DNA of 64,000 bases from Mytilisepta virgata (GCA_028015205.1 CM051512.1:4214755-4278754), one strand, 5' to 3'. Numbered from the stretch's first letter, positions 34,221 through 47,323 are shown. Made by a program: numbers and translations. Notes: generated by a model not told the origin, from the sequence alone.

Positions 34221-34724
34221 GTTTCTCCTATGATTTTCTACAAAAACTTCAAGAAAATGTCGTTGCTATGTAGTTTGTTTACATAGACGTCATTTCTGGA
34301 CTTCTCTAGTTTATCGATTCAATAACTGTAGAAAAAACAGCGGTAATTCGCTAGTAGAAATGTTATCACTGGGAAGTGGTTAAAAATATTATGTATTTTT
34401 ATCCCACCGATTAAAAACGTCAAGAATAGGAGAAAGGTATAGAATATTTAAGTGATAATTTATGCAATACAATTATGTATAATAAAATAATTGAGTAACT
34501 TCTGTAATGGAGTAAATATATACTAACACTGTAACAACTTTTCCTTTTATTTTTAAGTGCCTTCGATTTAATTACTGTAAATTCATAAAAAAATAAATAC
34601 ACTGTTGTATCTGTTTTATATTCTGGCATTGCATGTGGTTGTAATTTTGTTCTTGTTGTTAAATATGTCTACTGTTGTCATTATTTATTTTTAATTGCTA
34701 TAAAAACAGTTTTAATATTTTAAG

Positions 34725-35230
34725 AGAAGTTCAGGGATCTTTATCAGAATTGTTTCTGATGACTCTGAATGTCAACTAAGATGACTGCCACAACCGATTT
34801 TGGTTTAACAAAGGACCATATGTGAATATTCATTTAAAAATCTTCTTGTCTGAAACCACTTGGCTAATTGGAACCAGACTTAGCAATGAGGTTTCTCTTT
34901 GTCAGAATTACTTCCAATTCTCTGGACTGTTGAATAACAGCCAAACATAGTTTATCACAGCTCCTTAGCCAATTTTACCAACAGCAATGCTATTGAGTTT
35001 TCCTGTTTGACACATGTTTGATAAAATGAAATGATGAAATGCTAACCAAGATGGCACACCTTCTTTTAGGATAGGACCATATGTGGAAATTAGCTTTAGA
35101 ACCTTCTTATTTGAAACCACAGAGACAGTTGGAACTTAACCGGTGCAGCTGTGGTCCTTAGGTGCTTTTATGGCTGTCTATGTGCAAATTGAATTCAGGT
35201 CTTCGATACAGGCTCATGGGAGCTTCTGGT
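34725..35230 (+). mobile_element. HINE-like element, AGCTCACC family, 5'-truncated copy
   Basis: Body units with TCTTTATCAGAATTG, TCTTCTTGTCTGAAACCAC and AACCAAGATGGC are followed by the 3' end AGGCTCATGGGAGCTTCTGG, a mutated stem-loop. The 5' hairpin is missing. Confidence 0.55.
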
Positions 35231-35884
35231 TAACTTATTACAATTTTTGATGAAATATTGTGTTAACTTCAAAGGGTTCCTATATCCCTTGATTACAGTT
35301 TTTTTCCGGGTATTTACAACATGTATGGTCCATAAATTGAATTAGAAATTCCAGTATTCTGTGAAATGTTCATTTGATGTGTATCATAACCAGAAAAATA
35401 CGAAACAATGAGTTAGGTATCCTTTAATCAACATATTTTTACTGAAACATAGAAATTGATATTCTTCAAAATAAATCAACCCAGCATACCCTTTCTCTCT
35501 TTTTACATCATTTCCTTAGTTGTTCCAAGTCCTATGTCTTGCCATTAAAAGTTGTTCTTAGTTCTTTGACTTGCCATTAAAAATAACTTTTTATATAGTA
35601 TTTATATGCATTGTAGATATTTTGTTTATATTTATTCAGTATTTTTTTTTATATAAATTTGTAAAAATAATTTTTATTCTCATTAGCTAATGTTTCAGAT
35701 TGTTTTAATTTATTATTTGCCTGCCTGACAAGGTTTTTACTCAATCTCTTCCTCTGTTGTTGAGTATTTCTCATCAATCCTCATGACTCTCCATACTTAT
35801 CTTTGTTAGCTTATTGATATATTATCAAAAGATTTAGATACAATATGGAGCTATTTGGTGTATTTGTGCTGATTACCTTGCAGA
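35231..35884. other. No gene recognised
   Basis: AT-rich spacer between a HINE-like fragment and the composite satellite; no supported feature. Confidence 0.4.
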
Positions 35885-38045
35885 AACAAACCAATGTTGT
35901 TGGTTAACCCAGTTTATGACTTGCTGTTGGCTTACCTTGTTTAAGACATGACTTGTTGGCTTACCCTGTTTATGACTTGTTGGCTTACCCTGTTTATGAC
36001 ATGTTGGTTTACCCTGTTTATGACATGTTGTTGGTTTACATTGTTTATCGATTTTTGTTGGCTTACCCTGTTTTTGACATGTTGTTGGCTTACCCTGTTT
36101 ATGACATGTTGTTGGTTTACCCTGTTTTTGACATGTTGTTGGCTTACACTGTTTATTGATTTTTGTTGGCTTACCCTGTTTATGACATGTTGTTGGCTTA
36201 GATATCACAGTATTTTGATACCAGGTGGAGCTACTTTGGTGTATTTTTGCCAATTGCCCTTGCAGAAACAGACCCTATTTATGACATGTTGTTGGCTTAG
36301 ATATCACAAGATTTTGATACCAGGTGGAGCTACTTTGGTGTATTTTTGCCAATTGCCCTTGCAGAAACAGACCCTATTTATGACATGTTGTTGGCTTAGA
36401 TATCACAATATTTTGATACCAGGTGGAGCTTCTTTGATGTATTTTTGCCAATTGCCCTTGCAGAAATAGACCCTATTTATGACATGTTGTTGGCTTATAT
36501 ATCACAATATTTTGATACCAGATGGAGCTACTTTGGTGTATTTTTGCCAATTGCCCTTGCAGAAACAGACCCTGTTTATGACTTGTTGTTGGCTTAGATA
36601 TCACAAGATTTTGATACCAGATGGAGCTACTTTGGTGTATTTTTGCCAATTGCCGTTGCAGAAACAGACCCTGTTTATGACATGTTGTTGGCTTAGATAT
36701 CACAAGATTTTGATAACAGATGGAGGTACTTTGGTGTATTTTTGCAACTGCCCTTGCAGAAACAGACCCTGTTTATGATGTTGTTGGCTTACCCTGTTTG
36801 AGACATGTTGTTGGCTTAAAATTTTTATGACGTGTTGTTAGCTTAGATATCACAAGATGTTAATAACAGGAGCTAGTTTGGTGTATTTTTGCCAATTGCC
36901 TTTGCAAAAACAAACCCTATCTATGACATGTTGTTGGCTTACCCTGTTTGAGACATGTTGTTGGCTTAGATATCACAAGATTTTGATACCAGATGGAGCT
37001 ACTTTGGTGTATTTTTGCCAATTGCCCTTGCAGAAACAGACCCTGTTTATGACATGTTGTTGGCTTAGATATCACAAGATTTTGATAACAGATGGAGTAC
37101 TTTGGTGTATTTTTGCAACTGCCCTTGCAGAAACAGACCCTGTTTATGATGTTGTTGGCTTACCCTGTTTGAGACATGTTGTTGGCTTACCATTTTTATG
37201 ACATGTTGTTGGCTTACCCTGTTTATTTATTTTTGTTGGCTTACCCTGTTTATGACATGTTGTTGGCTTACCCTGTTTATGACATGTTGTTGGTTTACCC
37301 TGTTTATGACTTGTTGTTGGTTTACCCTGTTTATGACATGTTGTTGGTTAACCCTGTTTATGAAATGTTGTTGGCTTACCCAGTTTATGACATGTTGTTG
37401 GTTTACCCTGTTTTTGACATGTTGGCTTACCCTGTTTATCGATTTTTGTTGGCTTACCCTGTTTATGACATGTTGTTGGCTTAGATATCACAATATTTTG
37501 ATACCAGGGGAGCTACTTTTGTGTATTTTTGCCAATTGCCCTTGCAGAAACAGACCCTGTTTATGACATGTTGTTGGCTTAGATATCACAAGATTTTGAT
37601 ACCAGATGGAGCTACTTTGGTGTATTTTTGCCAATTGCCCTTGCAGAAACAGACCCTGTTTATGACATGTTGTTGGCTTAGATATCACAAGATTTTGATA
37701 CCAGATGGAGCTACTTTGGTGTATTTTTGCCAATTGCCCTTGCAGAAACAGACCCTGTTTATGACATGTTGTTGGCTTAGATATCACAAGATTTTGATAA
37801 CAGATGGAGGTACTTTGGTGTATTTTTGCAACTGCCTTGCAGAAACAGACCCTGTTTATGATGTTGTTGGCTTACCCTGTTTGAGACATGTTGGCTTACC
37901 ATTTTTATGACATGTTGTTGGCTTGGATATCACAAGATGTTAATAACAGGAGCTACTTTGGTGTATTTTTGCCAATTGCCTTTGCAAAAACAGACCCTAT
38001 TTATGGCATGTTGTTGGCTTACCCTGTTTGAGACATGTTGTTGAT
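35885..38045. repeat. Composite satellite: 27-bp units interspersed with 99-bp units
   Basis: Short units read GGCTTACCCTGTTTATGACA plus TGTTGTT (27 bp, with 24- and 21-bp variants). Longer 99-bp units insert a segment containing ATATCACAAGATTTTGATAC, GATGGAGCTACTTTGGTGTA and TTGCCCTTGCAGAAACAGAC between TTGTTGGCTTAG and CCTGTTTATGACATG. Long-unit blocks at about 36190-36860, 36940-37150 and 37480-37860 alternate with short-unit blocks at 35900-36190 and 37150-37480. All lengths are multiples of three, so long open frames on both strands are expected and not evidence of coding. The array lies downstream of tetraspan gene 1. Confidence 0.9.
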
Positions 38046-38773
38046 CATTTGTTTCTGTATTTTTAGTATCTGTATTTTTAGCTTGAGTTTATGCTACGAT
38101 TAAGAAATTATGACCTTGTTCTTGACAGCAAGTTCATGAAAATTTATATCTATGTAATGTATTGGGTATTGTCATATTGTTTTAGTGATGAAAATTCTTG
38201 ACAAAAATTGTTAAGGGGTCTAGAGACCAGTAAAGATCCTGTGCGACTTCAGGATAAATGTTACAAAAACAGTTTTTAAGCAATTTATACATAGGTATTC
38301 TGGGGCAAAATTACAGCTTTGACATTTTTCTATTCAATAGTAATTTTTTGCAAATACTAATCACAGATGAAAATTTTCCTGAGAAATTCCATTATCCTGG
38401 AGAAATCAGAAACCATTTTGGTTCAAATTCTGGAAGTGCAAGGTAAAATCTAGAATGTATGTATTCTACTCAAATTTATAAGGGTAGCCTGTTTTTGTCA
38501 GTGCTTCTCTCTAGATACATTGTGTGTCCTTCATCTTTATCTTGAAAGAACAATTGCACCCGCCACCCCTCCCCCCCCCCCCCCCCCCCAAACATATATT
38601 TGAGGCTAAATCGTTCAATTTTAATGTAAGTAAATCTGAGGCAATGTTTGTTTATATGTTTGTTATATTAGATCTGATCCACTAAATAGCAATCGTTAAC
38701 ACTGTATTATCTAGGCAATATATATATGATACTTGTTCCTTTGTTTTGTTGGTTTCTTTAGAGCAGTTTTTGT
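38046..38773. other. No gene recognised
   Basis: AT-rich spacer with a C-run at about 38571-38589. The 62-residue open frame at 38258-38446 has no motif. Confidence 0.4.
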
Positions 38774-39931
38774 TGTCTCGCCTGTGACGAAAAGTCGTGA
38801 AGGCGAGATATAGGTATTACATTCTATCGGCGATGGTGGCATAAACTTTTTAAAAACTTTAATAACTTTGCACATATAATACCTACAATTAAGATTTATG
38901 GTCCACAGATAGCTTATCATATAAGGTTTGCCGCAGTATACTTGACTTGACCCTGACCTCATTTTCATGATTCACTGACTTCATAAACATAAATGTAAAA
39001 TCTGCGTCCCAGTTACATGGTTAAGGATGTTCCCTGTTTGGCGGGAAAAATATGCTCTCTTAGATTTTAGATAGCTTTATCATTAACAAGTTATATTTCT
39101 CAAAAACCATTAAATAATAACAATGATTTTATAAGATTTTTACAATTGGCTTATTATTCTGCATGCAAAAAATTTATGAAAAGAAAAATGGGTGTTAGCG
39201 GGAAAAATAATTTATGGCATTCAAATGGATAAAACCAGATGATTCTGAACATGACAAAAATTCAAAAGCATGACCAGCGAATATTATTGAATTCATTTCT
39301 CAGAAACTGTGATACCTAGGCCAACCATATTTGGTCTATAGATTTCATGCTTAAGTGACTTTCATCCAAGTTTTTCTTGATTTAGTCCATATTTCCGCAA
39401 TTGTAATACTTAGACCTATCATATTTGGTCTGTAGATAGTTCTTAGTGGATAATGCCAGTCTAACACCTGTCAGATGAACATGACTTGAATTTCATGCTT
39501 TAGTGACAATATACATTTTCATGATTTAGTCTGTTTCTCAGCAACTCTACTACATTTGTAACTAGACCCACAGTAATTGGTTGATAGAAGTTCTTAGTAT
39601 ATACCAATTCAACATCAGACACCTTACCTTTGACCTCTATTTCATGCTTGCCTGACTTGTTTCACGTTTTGGGATAATATCCATTTCTCAGCAACTGCAA
39701 TACATAGACCAACCATATTTGGTCTATAGATAGTGCTTGGTGGGTACATACCTATCTGACCCTGTCAGCTCGCCTTGGAAACAGTTTTAGGCTTGAATGA
39801 CATGCATGAAATTTTTCAGACAAATTATCACATGACCATTACTATTTCTTTTAATGCATTTTCCTTTGACTTGCAATGTCGGGTATCAGATAATCACTAT
39901 TCTGTGTCCATCTGCATACTCAGGCGAGACA
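38774..39931 (+). mobile_element. HINE-like element, TCTCGCCT family, with a nested repeat
   Basis: The 5' TGTCTCGCCTG opens a hairpin (TCTCGCCT ... AAGGCGAGA). The matching CAGGCGAGACA is at 39921-39931. The body has several units with CCATATTTGGTCTATAGATA and TTTCTCAGCAACT at 150-165 bp spacing. Positions 39015-39300 interrupt it with a repeat also found in reverse at 5395-5800. A second copy of the element, reversed, is in the intron at 2197-2928. Confidence 0.65.
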
Positions 39932-40452
39932 TGTAGTGTGTCCACTCTTTGTTTATATTTAGAATCAAAGTGCTGTGGCATCATTTACATTATAGTAATG
40001 GTATATTAATTTTTTTATAAACATTTAATATATATTATTTTCTTGTTATATTTCAGTAAGTTTTACATAATTATACAATAAACATGATAACATCATAATA
40101 AATTTAATTGTTTTAATTTGTACATCAATAAATCAAACTATTATGTTATGTCCATGTATTTCATTTGTTATATGATTCCATTCTAGCTACATATTAAACA
40201 TCGTATTTCTGTATAAATTCTAAAAAACAAAATTTCTGTGTTGATGTTCATTAGAACAGTAAGGAGCAAGTCATATTATATCAAAATAGATCCTATATAT
40301 ATTTGCAGCATCTCTGAACCTATTTTCTCTTGGCACAGACAGCCATTTTTTCTTTTATCAAAATCTACTACTGTACTATAATATTTGTATGTTATATTCA
40401 TTCCTGCCTTATATAAACACATTTTTGAGACTACTAATTTTGGAAACATTTT

Positions 40453-41494
40453 AGCTCACCTGGGCCAAAGGATATTGCAGATTTTGTCTTATATCTCAAA
40501 AACTAAAGTATTTAGAGCAGAACTGACATGGGTAAAAATGTTCATCAGGTCAAGATCTACCTGCCATGAAAATTTCAGACAAATCGGTCAGTATTTTGTT
40601 GGGTTATTGCCCCTTAATTGTTAATTTTAAGGAAATTTGGCAGTTTTAGGTTATTAACTTTAATATTATTATAGATAAAGACAAACGGCAAACAGCAAAA
40701 ATTTTCAACAAAGTAAGATCTACAAATAAGTCAAAATGACCAAAATCATTGATTTGCCCCTTATAGGAGTATTTGCCTTTAAAAGATGGCGTCCGGTGTA
40801 AACATTCCTTTAAAGATATTCTCCTCTGAAACCACTGGGCCAATTGGGATCAAACTTTGGTTGAAAGCTTCTTGGGTGGCCCCCTTCCAAAATAATGTCA
40901 AACATCCCCGACTTACAACCGACATGGCTGCTGTTACTAAATATAGAAAAAAGGGGATGAATTTAAAAAATCGTCTATGAAACGACAAGTAATGGTCCTT
41001 AGGAGGTTCTCTTCCAGAATTATTCTGATGACCCCGACTGTTAACCAAGATAGCCGCCAAAGCCGAACTTAACATAAAAATCTTCTTGTCTGAAACACCC
41101 AAGCCAATTAGAATTAGACTTGGTAGCAATGGTCCTTAGATGGTCCTCTTTCAGAATTGTGCCCGATCACCAGGATTGTCAACAAAGATGGCCGCCACAG
41201 CCGAACTTAATTTAATATAGGAACTTATGGGAAAATTCATTTAAAAATCTTCTTGTGTGAAACCACTTAGCCAGTTGGAAGGAGACTTAGCAGTAATGGT
41301 CCTTAGATGGTTCTCTTTTAGAAATTTGTCCAATGACCTGGACTGTCAACCAGGATGGCTGCCACAGATGAACTTAGTTTAACAGAACCCTATATAAAAA
41401 CCAGCCAAATGGACTGCAACTCTTAAATTTTGAGTCCGGCTCAAAGAGAAAAGTTAAATCCAGGTGAGCGATACAGGCTCTTGAGAGCCTCTAG
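40453..41494 (+). mobile_element. HINE-like element, AGCTCACC family
   Basis: It starts AGCTCACCTGGGCC after TTTT and ends CCAGGTGAGCGAT, then the palindrome AGGCTCTTGAGAGCCT and CTAG. The body includes AGGTCAAGATCTACCTGCCA and TCTCCTCTGAAACCACTGGG units, and three or more AACCAAGATGGC-type units. The leading part lacks the usual second half of the 5' hairpin. Small open frames are repeat-derived. Confidence 0.7.
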
Positions 41495-43530
41495 TTACAT
41501 TAAGTATTTGTTTTGAATATTTTTTTCAAGAGAAATATGAACAATATTGAATTAATATACTCAAAAGAAATTAGAAATTTGATATTTGTTAAACTTTAAT
41601 TTTTGGAAAATATCATTCATGATATTTTATTAAGATTTTAAAAACCTGATATCAGTCATTTTTGCCAAAATTTAAATACATACATCGATACCATTTTAAA
41701 ATGTACTTTATAAACAGTCACTTAACTCTTTTTTATATAAAGTAAACAACAATACATGTAAAAAAAGAATGAAATGTTGGCGAATCAGGATTAACCTTAT
41801 ACTATTACTGTAATAATTACTTCCTGGTGAATACTGAAAGTAGACGGTAAGTTTTAATGTATTATGGATAATTTATATAGTTTACATATGTACAGTCGGC
41901 TCCTCGTTTCAAAGAGGCTGTTAGTACAATTTGATCACAGGCATTAAAGAAATACCAGAAGGCATTAAGCTACATATATCCGAGACATGTATAGTCGTGG
42001 AAACACTGGCTACAATGTGTTTGTACAAGCCTTGGACAAAAATCAACCGATTTTTATTATAAATTGAGGGGGCATACAGACTCATCCACATTTAACAAAA
42101 GAAAAAAAAAATGATCTAAGAGACTATCTAGCGCCGCGCCATTAAATTTCAATGGTTGCTCTCAAAGATCTAAAGGATTGAAAAAAATCAACACTGTTTA
42201 TTTGGCCAGTTAATTGTAAGTAAAAAGTGGTATCTTGGTACTAACAGTTTGCTTCATAAGAATGGGATCTGAGATAAAAGATTTTGGAATACAGAGTTAA
42301 CAAGTGTCAATTACATATAGATGTAGTTTGTAGACAACTCGGATTTCATATATTTATAAAATCAGATTATGTATGGTTCACTTCACATTTGTGGCATTCG
42401 AACTTAAATGTGCCCAAAAAACTCTGGGGTATATTAATGATTGGAAGTACATTCTGGTACTTTTCTCCACCCCCACCAATCTTCCCCATTTCTCCAGGCT
42501 CCAGCTTGCTACCAAAATCTCTTGGAGTCTCAGTGGGGAATTTTGATTCCGAAATTTGGAGACAAACAGAAACTGCAGAAAAAAATACTTTTTTTTTTGC
42601 AATTAATTTTGCATGATTTCAATAGACATGGTAGATGTAAGATTTTCATATCTATGATTTTGGAGTGATAACAGATGTTTTACCATGTTTATTGACGTTA
42701 AAACTAGAATCACAAAGCGTCTTAAATAAAAACCTACACGAATTGGAACAATTCTTCAATTTCAAATCGGATCATTTTGTTTAAGTATATTTTATGTAAA
42801 AATCTACTGATACGGATCATGAAACTAAAAGAATTCCAAATGGATATGCGTTTTAAATATTTGTCCAGTTACGACGTTAAAATGTGATAATTATTGCGCG
42901 AAAACTCTAATGCGGAATAAATTTTGAGCGATTTTTAATCGATTCATAAAAGGCGAAAATTATCACCCTTCGAAAATACTATGCTATATGACACTGGATG
43001 AACAACAAGGATTAAACTCCAAAAGAATTTTCTTTATCTGTAAATTTAATGTCCTTAAAATGTAATTATTTCTGTTCTTCCGAAATTGCCTGGTCTTTCT
43101 TTTTTTTGGCCTTATTGTCTTTATGGTTCGTTTCTTGTTTAGAAGTACACCTTTTGTTTATTGCTTTATTCTAGCTGTATTTTTAGCCGTATTGATCAAA
43201 AACGCACAATGAGGTCTGTATACTATTTTTATAGACAGAAAATACTGCGCATTTAAATTATAGCAATGTAAAGGACAAATATTCGTATTCGGTACACGTA
43301 AACGGATTTAAATTTAAAAATAAACTTGAAATAATGTAATTTAAGTGCATAGTATTGAAACGTTCGCTATCAGACGTCTTACATAATCGGATTTCGGTGT
43401 TAAAAGAAAGGAAATAAATATTTACTATCAGTAAATTTAATTCAGTATCTAAACGAAACATACAAGTTTATTACTGCTGGGTTGATGGTGAAATCAGTGA
43501 CTACTGTATATTCAGAAATCGAATGTACTT
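41495..43530. other. No gene recognised
   Basis: AT-rich intergenic sequence. The 110-residue open frame at 42284-42616 and its antisense partners show no motif, repeat relation or splice context. Confidence 0.35.
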
Positions 43531-43870
43531 GCAAATTTGATCCCTGAAATTTTCATCCCGGGCGGGAATCGAACCAGGTACCTTTGGCTTCGTAGTCCAA
43601 TGCGCTAACCTCTACACCAAGGCGCCCTATCGACACCATTTGCGAGGATGGTCTCGGTAAAACAATGCTAGTCCGTCGGATGGGGATGAAATGGCTGTCC
43701 CTTGTTAAGTGAGAGAAACACCCTTAGCACGTTAAAAACTCCTCTGTAGATCGATGTCGAAAAAGAGTAGGCTAAAATGCCGCTACATGGTCCGCTCTCG
43801 CACCCGCCAAGTAGAGACGGATTAGTATAAGTTGATATAACTTGTTTCCCAATCCACTGTAAATAAGTTC
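43531..43870 (-). repeat. tRNA-like dispersed repeat, copy B
   Basis: On the minus strand a 5' body (43870 to 43630) is followed by a tRNA-like segment from 43626 to about 43556. This contains GTAGAGGTTAGCGCA (A-box region), an anticodon-loop-like CTACGAA (ACG) and a perfect B-box GGTTCGATTCC, then GATGAAAATTTCAGGGATCA. Acceptor and T stems do not pair properly, so this is not a functional tRNA gene. Copy A at 5044-5335 has the tRNA piece flipped and lacks the anticodon arm. Confidence 0.55.
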
Positions 43871-45394
43871 AAATTAAATGTACATTCACATATTTAATTT
43901 CTCTAAAGGTGAGCAAATAAAAACGTAACTGATATATTATGCATAATACGTATAAATGGAAAGAGGTACGTAAAAATATGGATGAGACAATTCAGAACCT
44001 TGCAACGAGATTACAAGAACTTTTCGTGTGAATTTTTTACCATAATTACGAACAGTTCTAAATTTCCACAAATCACAAATTGTATGTATATATTGATAAG
44101 GATGTGGTTTAAGCGTCAGTGATATAACATTCTGGATTCATTGCATGTATAAGGGTCACTCTACGACCTCCAGCAAGAAGCAACAGGGACTACCAAACAC
44201 AAGCACGAAATAGTTCCGGAACTTCAATATCCCAAATAAACATTTTCCACACAATAAAACCTATATAGATAATAACACAAGAGACTACCACTCTTGTCTT
44301 AATTAGGACAAGAAAATATACCAGGTTGTGGGTAATCAGGTATCTCTTTTATCCTGGGTCGATCATGGATAATTAATCAAATAAAAATAGTCATCTCCAA
44401 TAATACGTTGTCCTCAGCTTTATAAATCCACTACTGAAGATGAAAGATAACAAATAAAGTCATAAAAAGCTAAAGGACGTACATTTGCGGTTCTAAGAAT
44501 GATCAATATTTCACCTAACTTGGTGAAGGCTAATATTTCACTGTGTCCAACAGTTATCACGTTCCGGAAATACGGCACAATTTTTGATTTCTTTAAAAAG
44601 GGTATGTAAATATGTATTAGAAAATTGGCAGGTTCCTCTATTTTCAAGCACACTTTCCCGTAAAATATACTTAATAATTTTTGAAGAAGACAACATGTTC
44701 CTTCTCGTAAACATCTATGTTGCCTTGTGAAGAGTTATTTCGCCAGAATCCACTAGTTAATGTAGCTTTCACTGATCTGAGAAGTCAAAAATTGTACATG
44801 GTATTATGAATTTTGTGTCACTTATAAAAAAAAATAATAAAAGACTTTGAAGTATCAGGCGTTGCTCTAGATAATCTCCTGACTAAATTGCTTTAAACGC
44901 TTGATAAATGGATATGTAAAACGTTTTTTTTTTACTATTAGAACTATAATATAACCATGTAAATAAGCTACATGAAAGGCTTCCCAGTTAGTTATTTCAA
45001 GAACTTAATTTTGTTTGCAACTCCGATCAGTGTGATTGGATTTAATAACTGAGTCCGTTTTAGACCAAAAGAACAACTCGATTCCATACAAAACGCTGTA
45101 ACACGCTGAAGTTTTCTGTTAGACAGAGGAATACTTATAACTCAAAGACATGTCGCAAACCTTACACGATTTCTTTCCATACCATTTTGGGGGTCGTTGC
45201 GTAGCGTTTAAGCTCAATATTTGAACCACTACCACATGTAATGATGATATGCTAGATATCTACTTCTGGATGTATTAGCCACCAGTTAACTCGCATTTCA
45301 CTTTAAAGTGCAAATTTGATCTATTTGTCTTTTGTTTCAACTCTCATGTTATGTTCGAGCATGCATCATCTAACTGAATATTTTTGTATTTCAG
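43871..45394. other. Upstream region of tetraspan gene 2; no other gene recognised
   Basis: AT-rich, ending in the pyrimidine tract TTTTTGTATTTCAG that precedes the first coding exon. The promoter and first non-coding exon should lie here, but I cannot place them. Confidence 0.35.
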
Positions 45395-45424
45395 AAATCT
45401 TGAATCCTTGCAATTTCACACAAT

Positions 45425-45452
45425 ATGGAAGACAATCAGAATAAAGAATATG
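45425..45452 (+). CDS. Tetraspan membrane protein gene 2, coding exon 1
   Basis: The exon starts at 45395 after a TTTCAG acceptor. ATG at 45425 encodes MEDNQNKEY plus one base, with a GTAAGT donor (phase 1). Length, phase and acidic/Gln content match exon 1 of tetraspan gene 1. The predicted protein is 216 residues when joined to 46293-46468, 47234-47323 and 47913-48269. Confidence 0.72.
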
Positions 45453-46292
45453 GTAAGTTAGAACTCTTCAGTTAAACGAAGCTGAAAGAATTAGAGCATG
45501 TTACAACAAGTTACTGAAAAAGTCTTTAGTCCAAAATCATTGCCTTTATATACATTTATCACATAAAAATAAAAAGAACAAAAATTCATAATTTCACAAG
45601 TGTAGTTTTTTTTTTTTTTTTTTTTTTAATATTTTCTAAAGGAAGTTGCGAATACAGAGATTTATACAAATAGTTCAGGACTAACATAAACATGAACTAG
45701 TTCAAGGCAATGGCGGAGATTATAAAGTTTTCATTGCATCTATAGTAAAAAATGTTGTCTCCGCTAGTATGCCTTCAAAACGTATTGTCGGCAGGTACCC
45801 ACAAATTTTCTAGAAAGCCAGTTTAAGTGTTTTCTGTATAGGTAAAATTTACTGAAAGATGTTGGAAAAAAATATAAAATTAGGTGGGCACGAGAGATAG
45901 GGTCGGTATATGATTTTGTCTCGGTCAAAGTAGCCATACAGATAAACACTTGACTGTTCAATTGATTGACCACCCTCTGAGGACAATTCAATTTAATACA
46001 CAAATGGAACTCAGTAAGGGTAAGCAAAGACTTAACACTCTCATTCCAGAAGAAAACTTTAAAGAAAAGTAAATATACAAAAGAACTTCTACCAGTGATT
46101 TCAGAGTTTTGATTGTAAATAATACAAAGAGCATCTGAATAGTTTCATGACTATTTTCCATCGGATACCAACTATTGCCCCTTGGCTACGCCTCGTCACA
46201 AAAGTGAGTGTATCTCAGGAACAATAAACTTACAATTCCTCTCATACCCCGTCAATAAGTATATACTAATCCACTGCTTTGTATATTAACAG
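45453..46292. other. Intron 1 of tetraspan gene 2
   Basis: It contains a long T-run at about 45607-45627. The antisense open frame 45764-46027 has no motif. No other feature seen. Confidence 0.45.
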
Positions 46293-46468
46293 CAGCAAGA
46301 CAAAAAAATATGCTACCAGTTCTCGTTATTGGATTGATGGATTCTGTGCTGGGAATAACACTTTTAATCATCGGTATTGTAAGTGTCCTCGCCTTTAAAG
46401 ACGGTGACCATAATTTTACTGATGGTGGTCCAGCTTACTACACGGGGTGTTTTACTGGATTTCTCTTG
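46293..46468 (+). CDS. Tetraspan membrane protein gene 2, coding exon 2
   Basis: The acceptor is a tandem CAGCAG (AG at 46291-46292 and 46294-46295). Either use keeps the frame and differs by one alanine. The exon encodes a basic stretch (ARQKN), membrane segment 1 (VLVIGLMDSVLGITLLIIG region), a loop with DGDHNFTDGGPAYYTG containing an N-F-T sequon, and the start of membrane segment 2. Donor GTAAGT at 46469, phase 0. The position and sequence of YYTGCFTG parallel YFTGSFVGG in gene 1. Confidence 0.75.
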
Positions 46469-47233
46469 GTAAGTATACCAGTGTATTAAATTACACATGG
46501 GTTACAGTGAAATTATCAATATTATTTGCCTGGGTATTTCTTCTAAGATAATTTTAAAGACACGAAATTCAATTTAGAAAAAAGTGGATTGCTCTTCGAC
46601 TTTTTGTATACTTTTTTGTTTTTTTTAGAATTTCAGGCCTTGATGAGCACGATTGATAAGTCATAAATAGAGTACACGTACCTTATTTGTGTAATCAACG
46701 CCTCCTTCAACATTTTATCCATATTGACTGTTTATAGACATATTGAAGATGTGCAACATGAAGGAGTGATGTTATTTGAAGAATTATACCCAGATTTTCC
46801 AAGTTGTGTTTTTTTAATTAAAATGTGTATGGGAGGTACCAACTTTGTGTAATCAACTCCTCCTACAGCTTTAACCTAGAGGAGTTTCCTAATGTTGTAA
46901 AAACTTGTGTCCAATCCATTTGCTCATATTAACAAATAAATATGTTTAAACTAAACCAAGATCTATGAAACTTTGTAGAATGTTTATGGAAATATTGAAA
47001 TTTGGATGTGCTTGAAAATATTCCAGATTTATCATGTTGTGAAAGTTAGTCAATGCGTCCCTCCCCAATTTGTATTATACATAACATGTATATATGGTCT
47101 TGCATGTCACATTGAATAAGTTACTAGTCATCATAAACCTATACCTGTGGTATTGGTATTACATATAATCCTTTTATACACAGTAAACACAACCCGGGCT
47201 ATTGAGTCTTTGACCCATTTTCTATTATTTCAG
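46469..47233. other. Intron 2 of tetraspan gene 2
   Basis: AT-rich with no recognised element and no minisatellite, in contrast to the 4.7 kb intron 2 of tetraspan gene 1. Confidence 0.45.
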
Positions 47234-47323
47234 TTCTTTTTGAAAGGAATTCTTTTCTGTTTCCTGTACATGAAGATCAGTAGTTCGCACTCTCACATCT
47301 ATAAATTACCGTCGGAAGGACTG
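47234..47323 (+). CDS. Tetraspan membrane protein gene 2, coding exon 3
   Basis: Acceptor TCTATTATTTCAG, donor GTAAGT, 30 codons, phase 0 at both ends. It encodes FFLKGILFCFLY, completing membrane segment 2, and then a polar loop MKISSSHSHIYKLPSEGL. Homologous to 28826-28909. Confidence 0.76.

Noticed and set aside
35873..37910. Several open frames of 60-173 codons in the composite satellite
   Set aside because: Unit lengths are multiples of three, giving open frames on both strands. The predicted proteins are pure repeats without a consistent start.
42284..42616. 110-codon frame and its antisense partners
   Set aside because: Composition is not coding-like, with no motif, no repeat relation and no splice context.
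43556..43626. Functional tRNA-Arg(ACG) gene on the minus strand
   Set aside because: A- and B-box words and an ACG loop are present, but the acceptor and T stems do not pair, and a related degenerate copy exists at 5044-5335.
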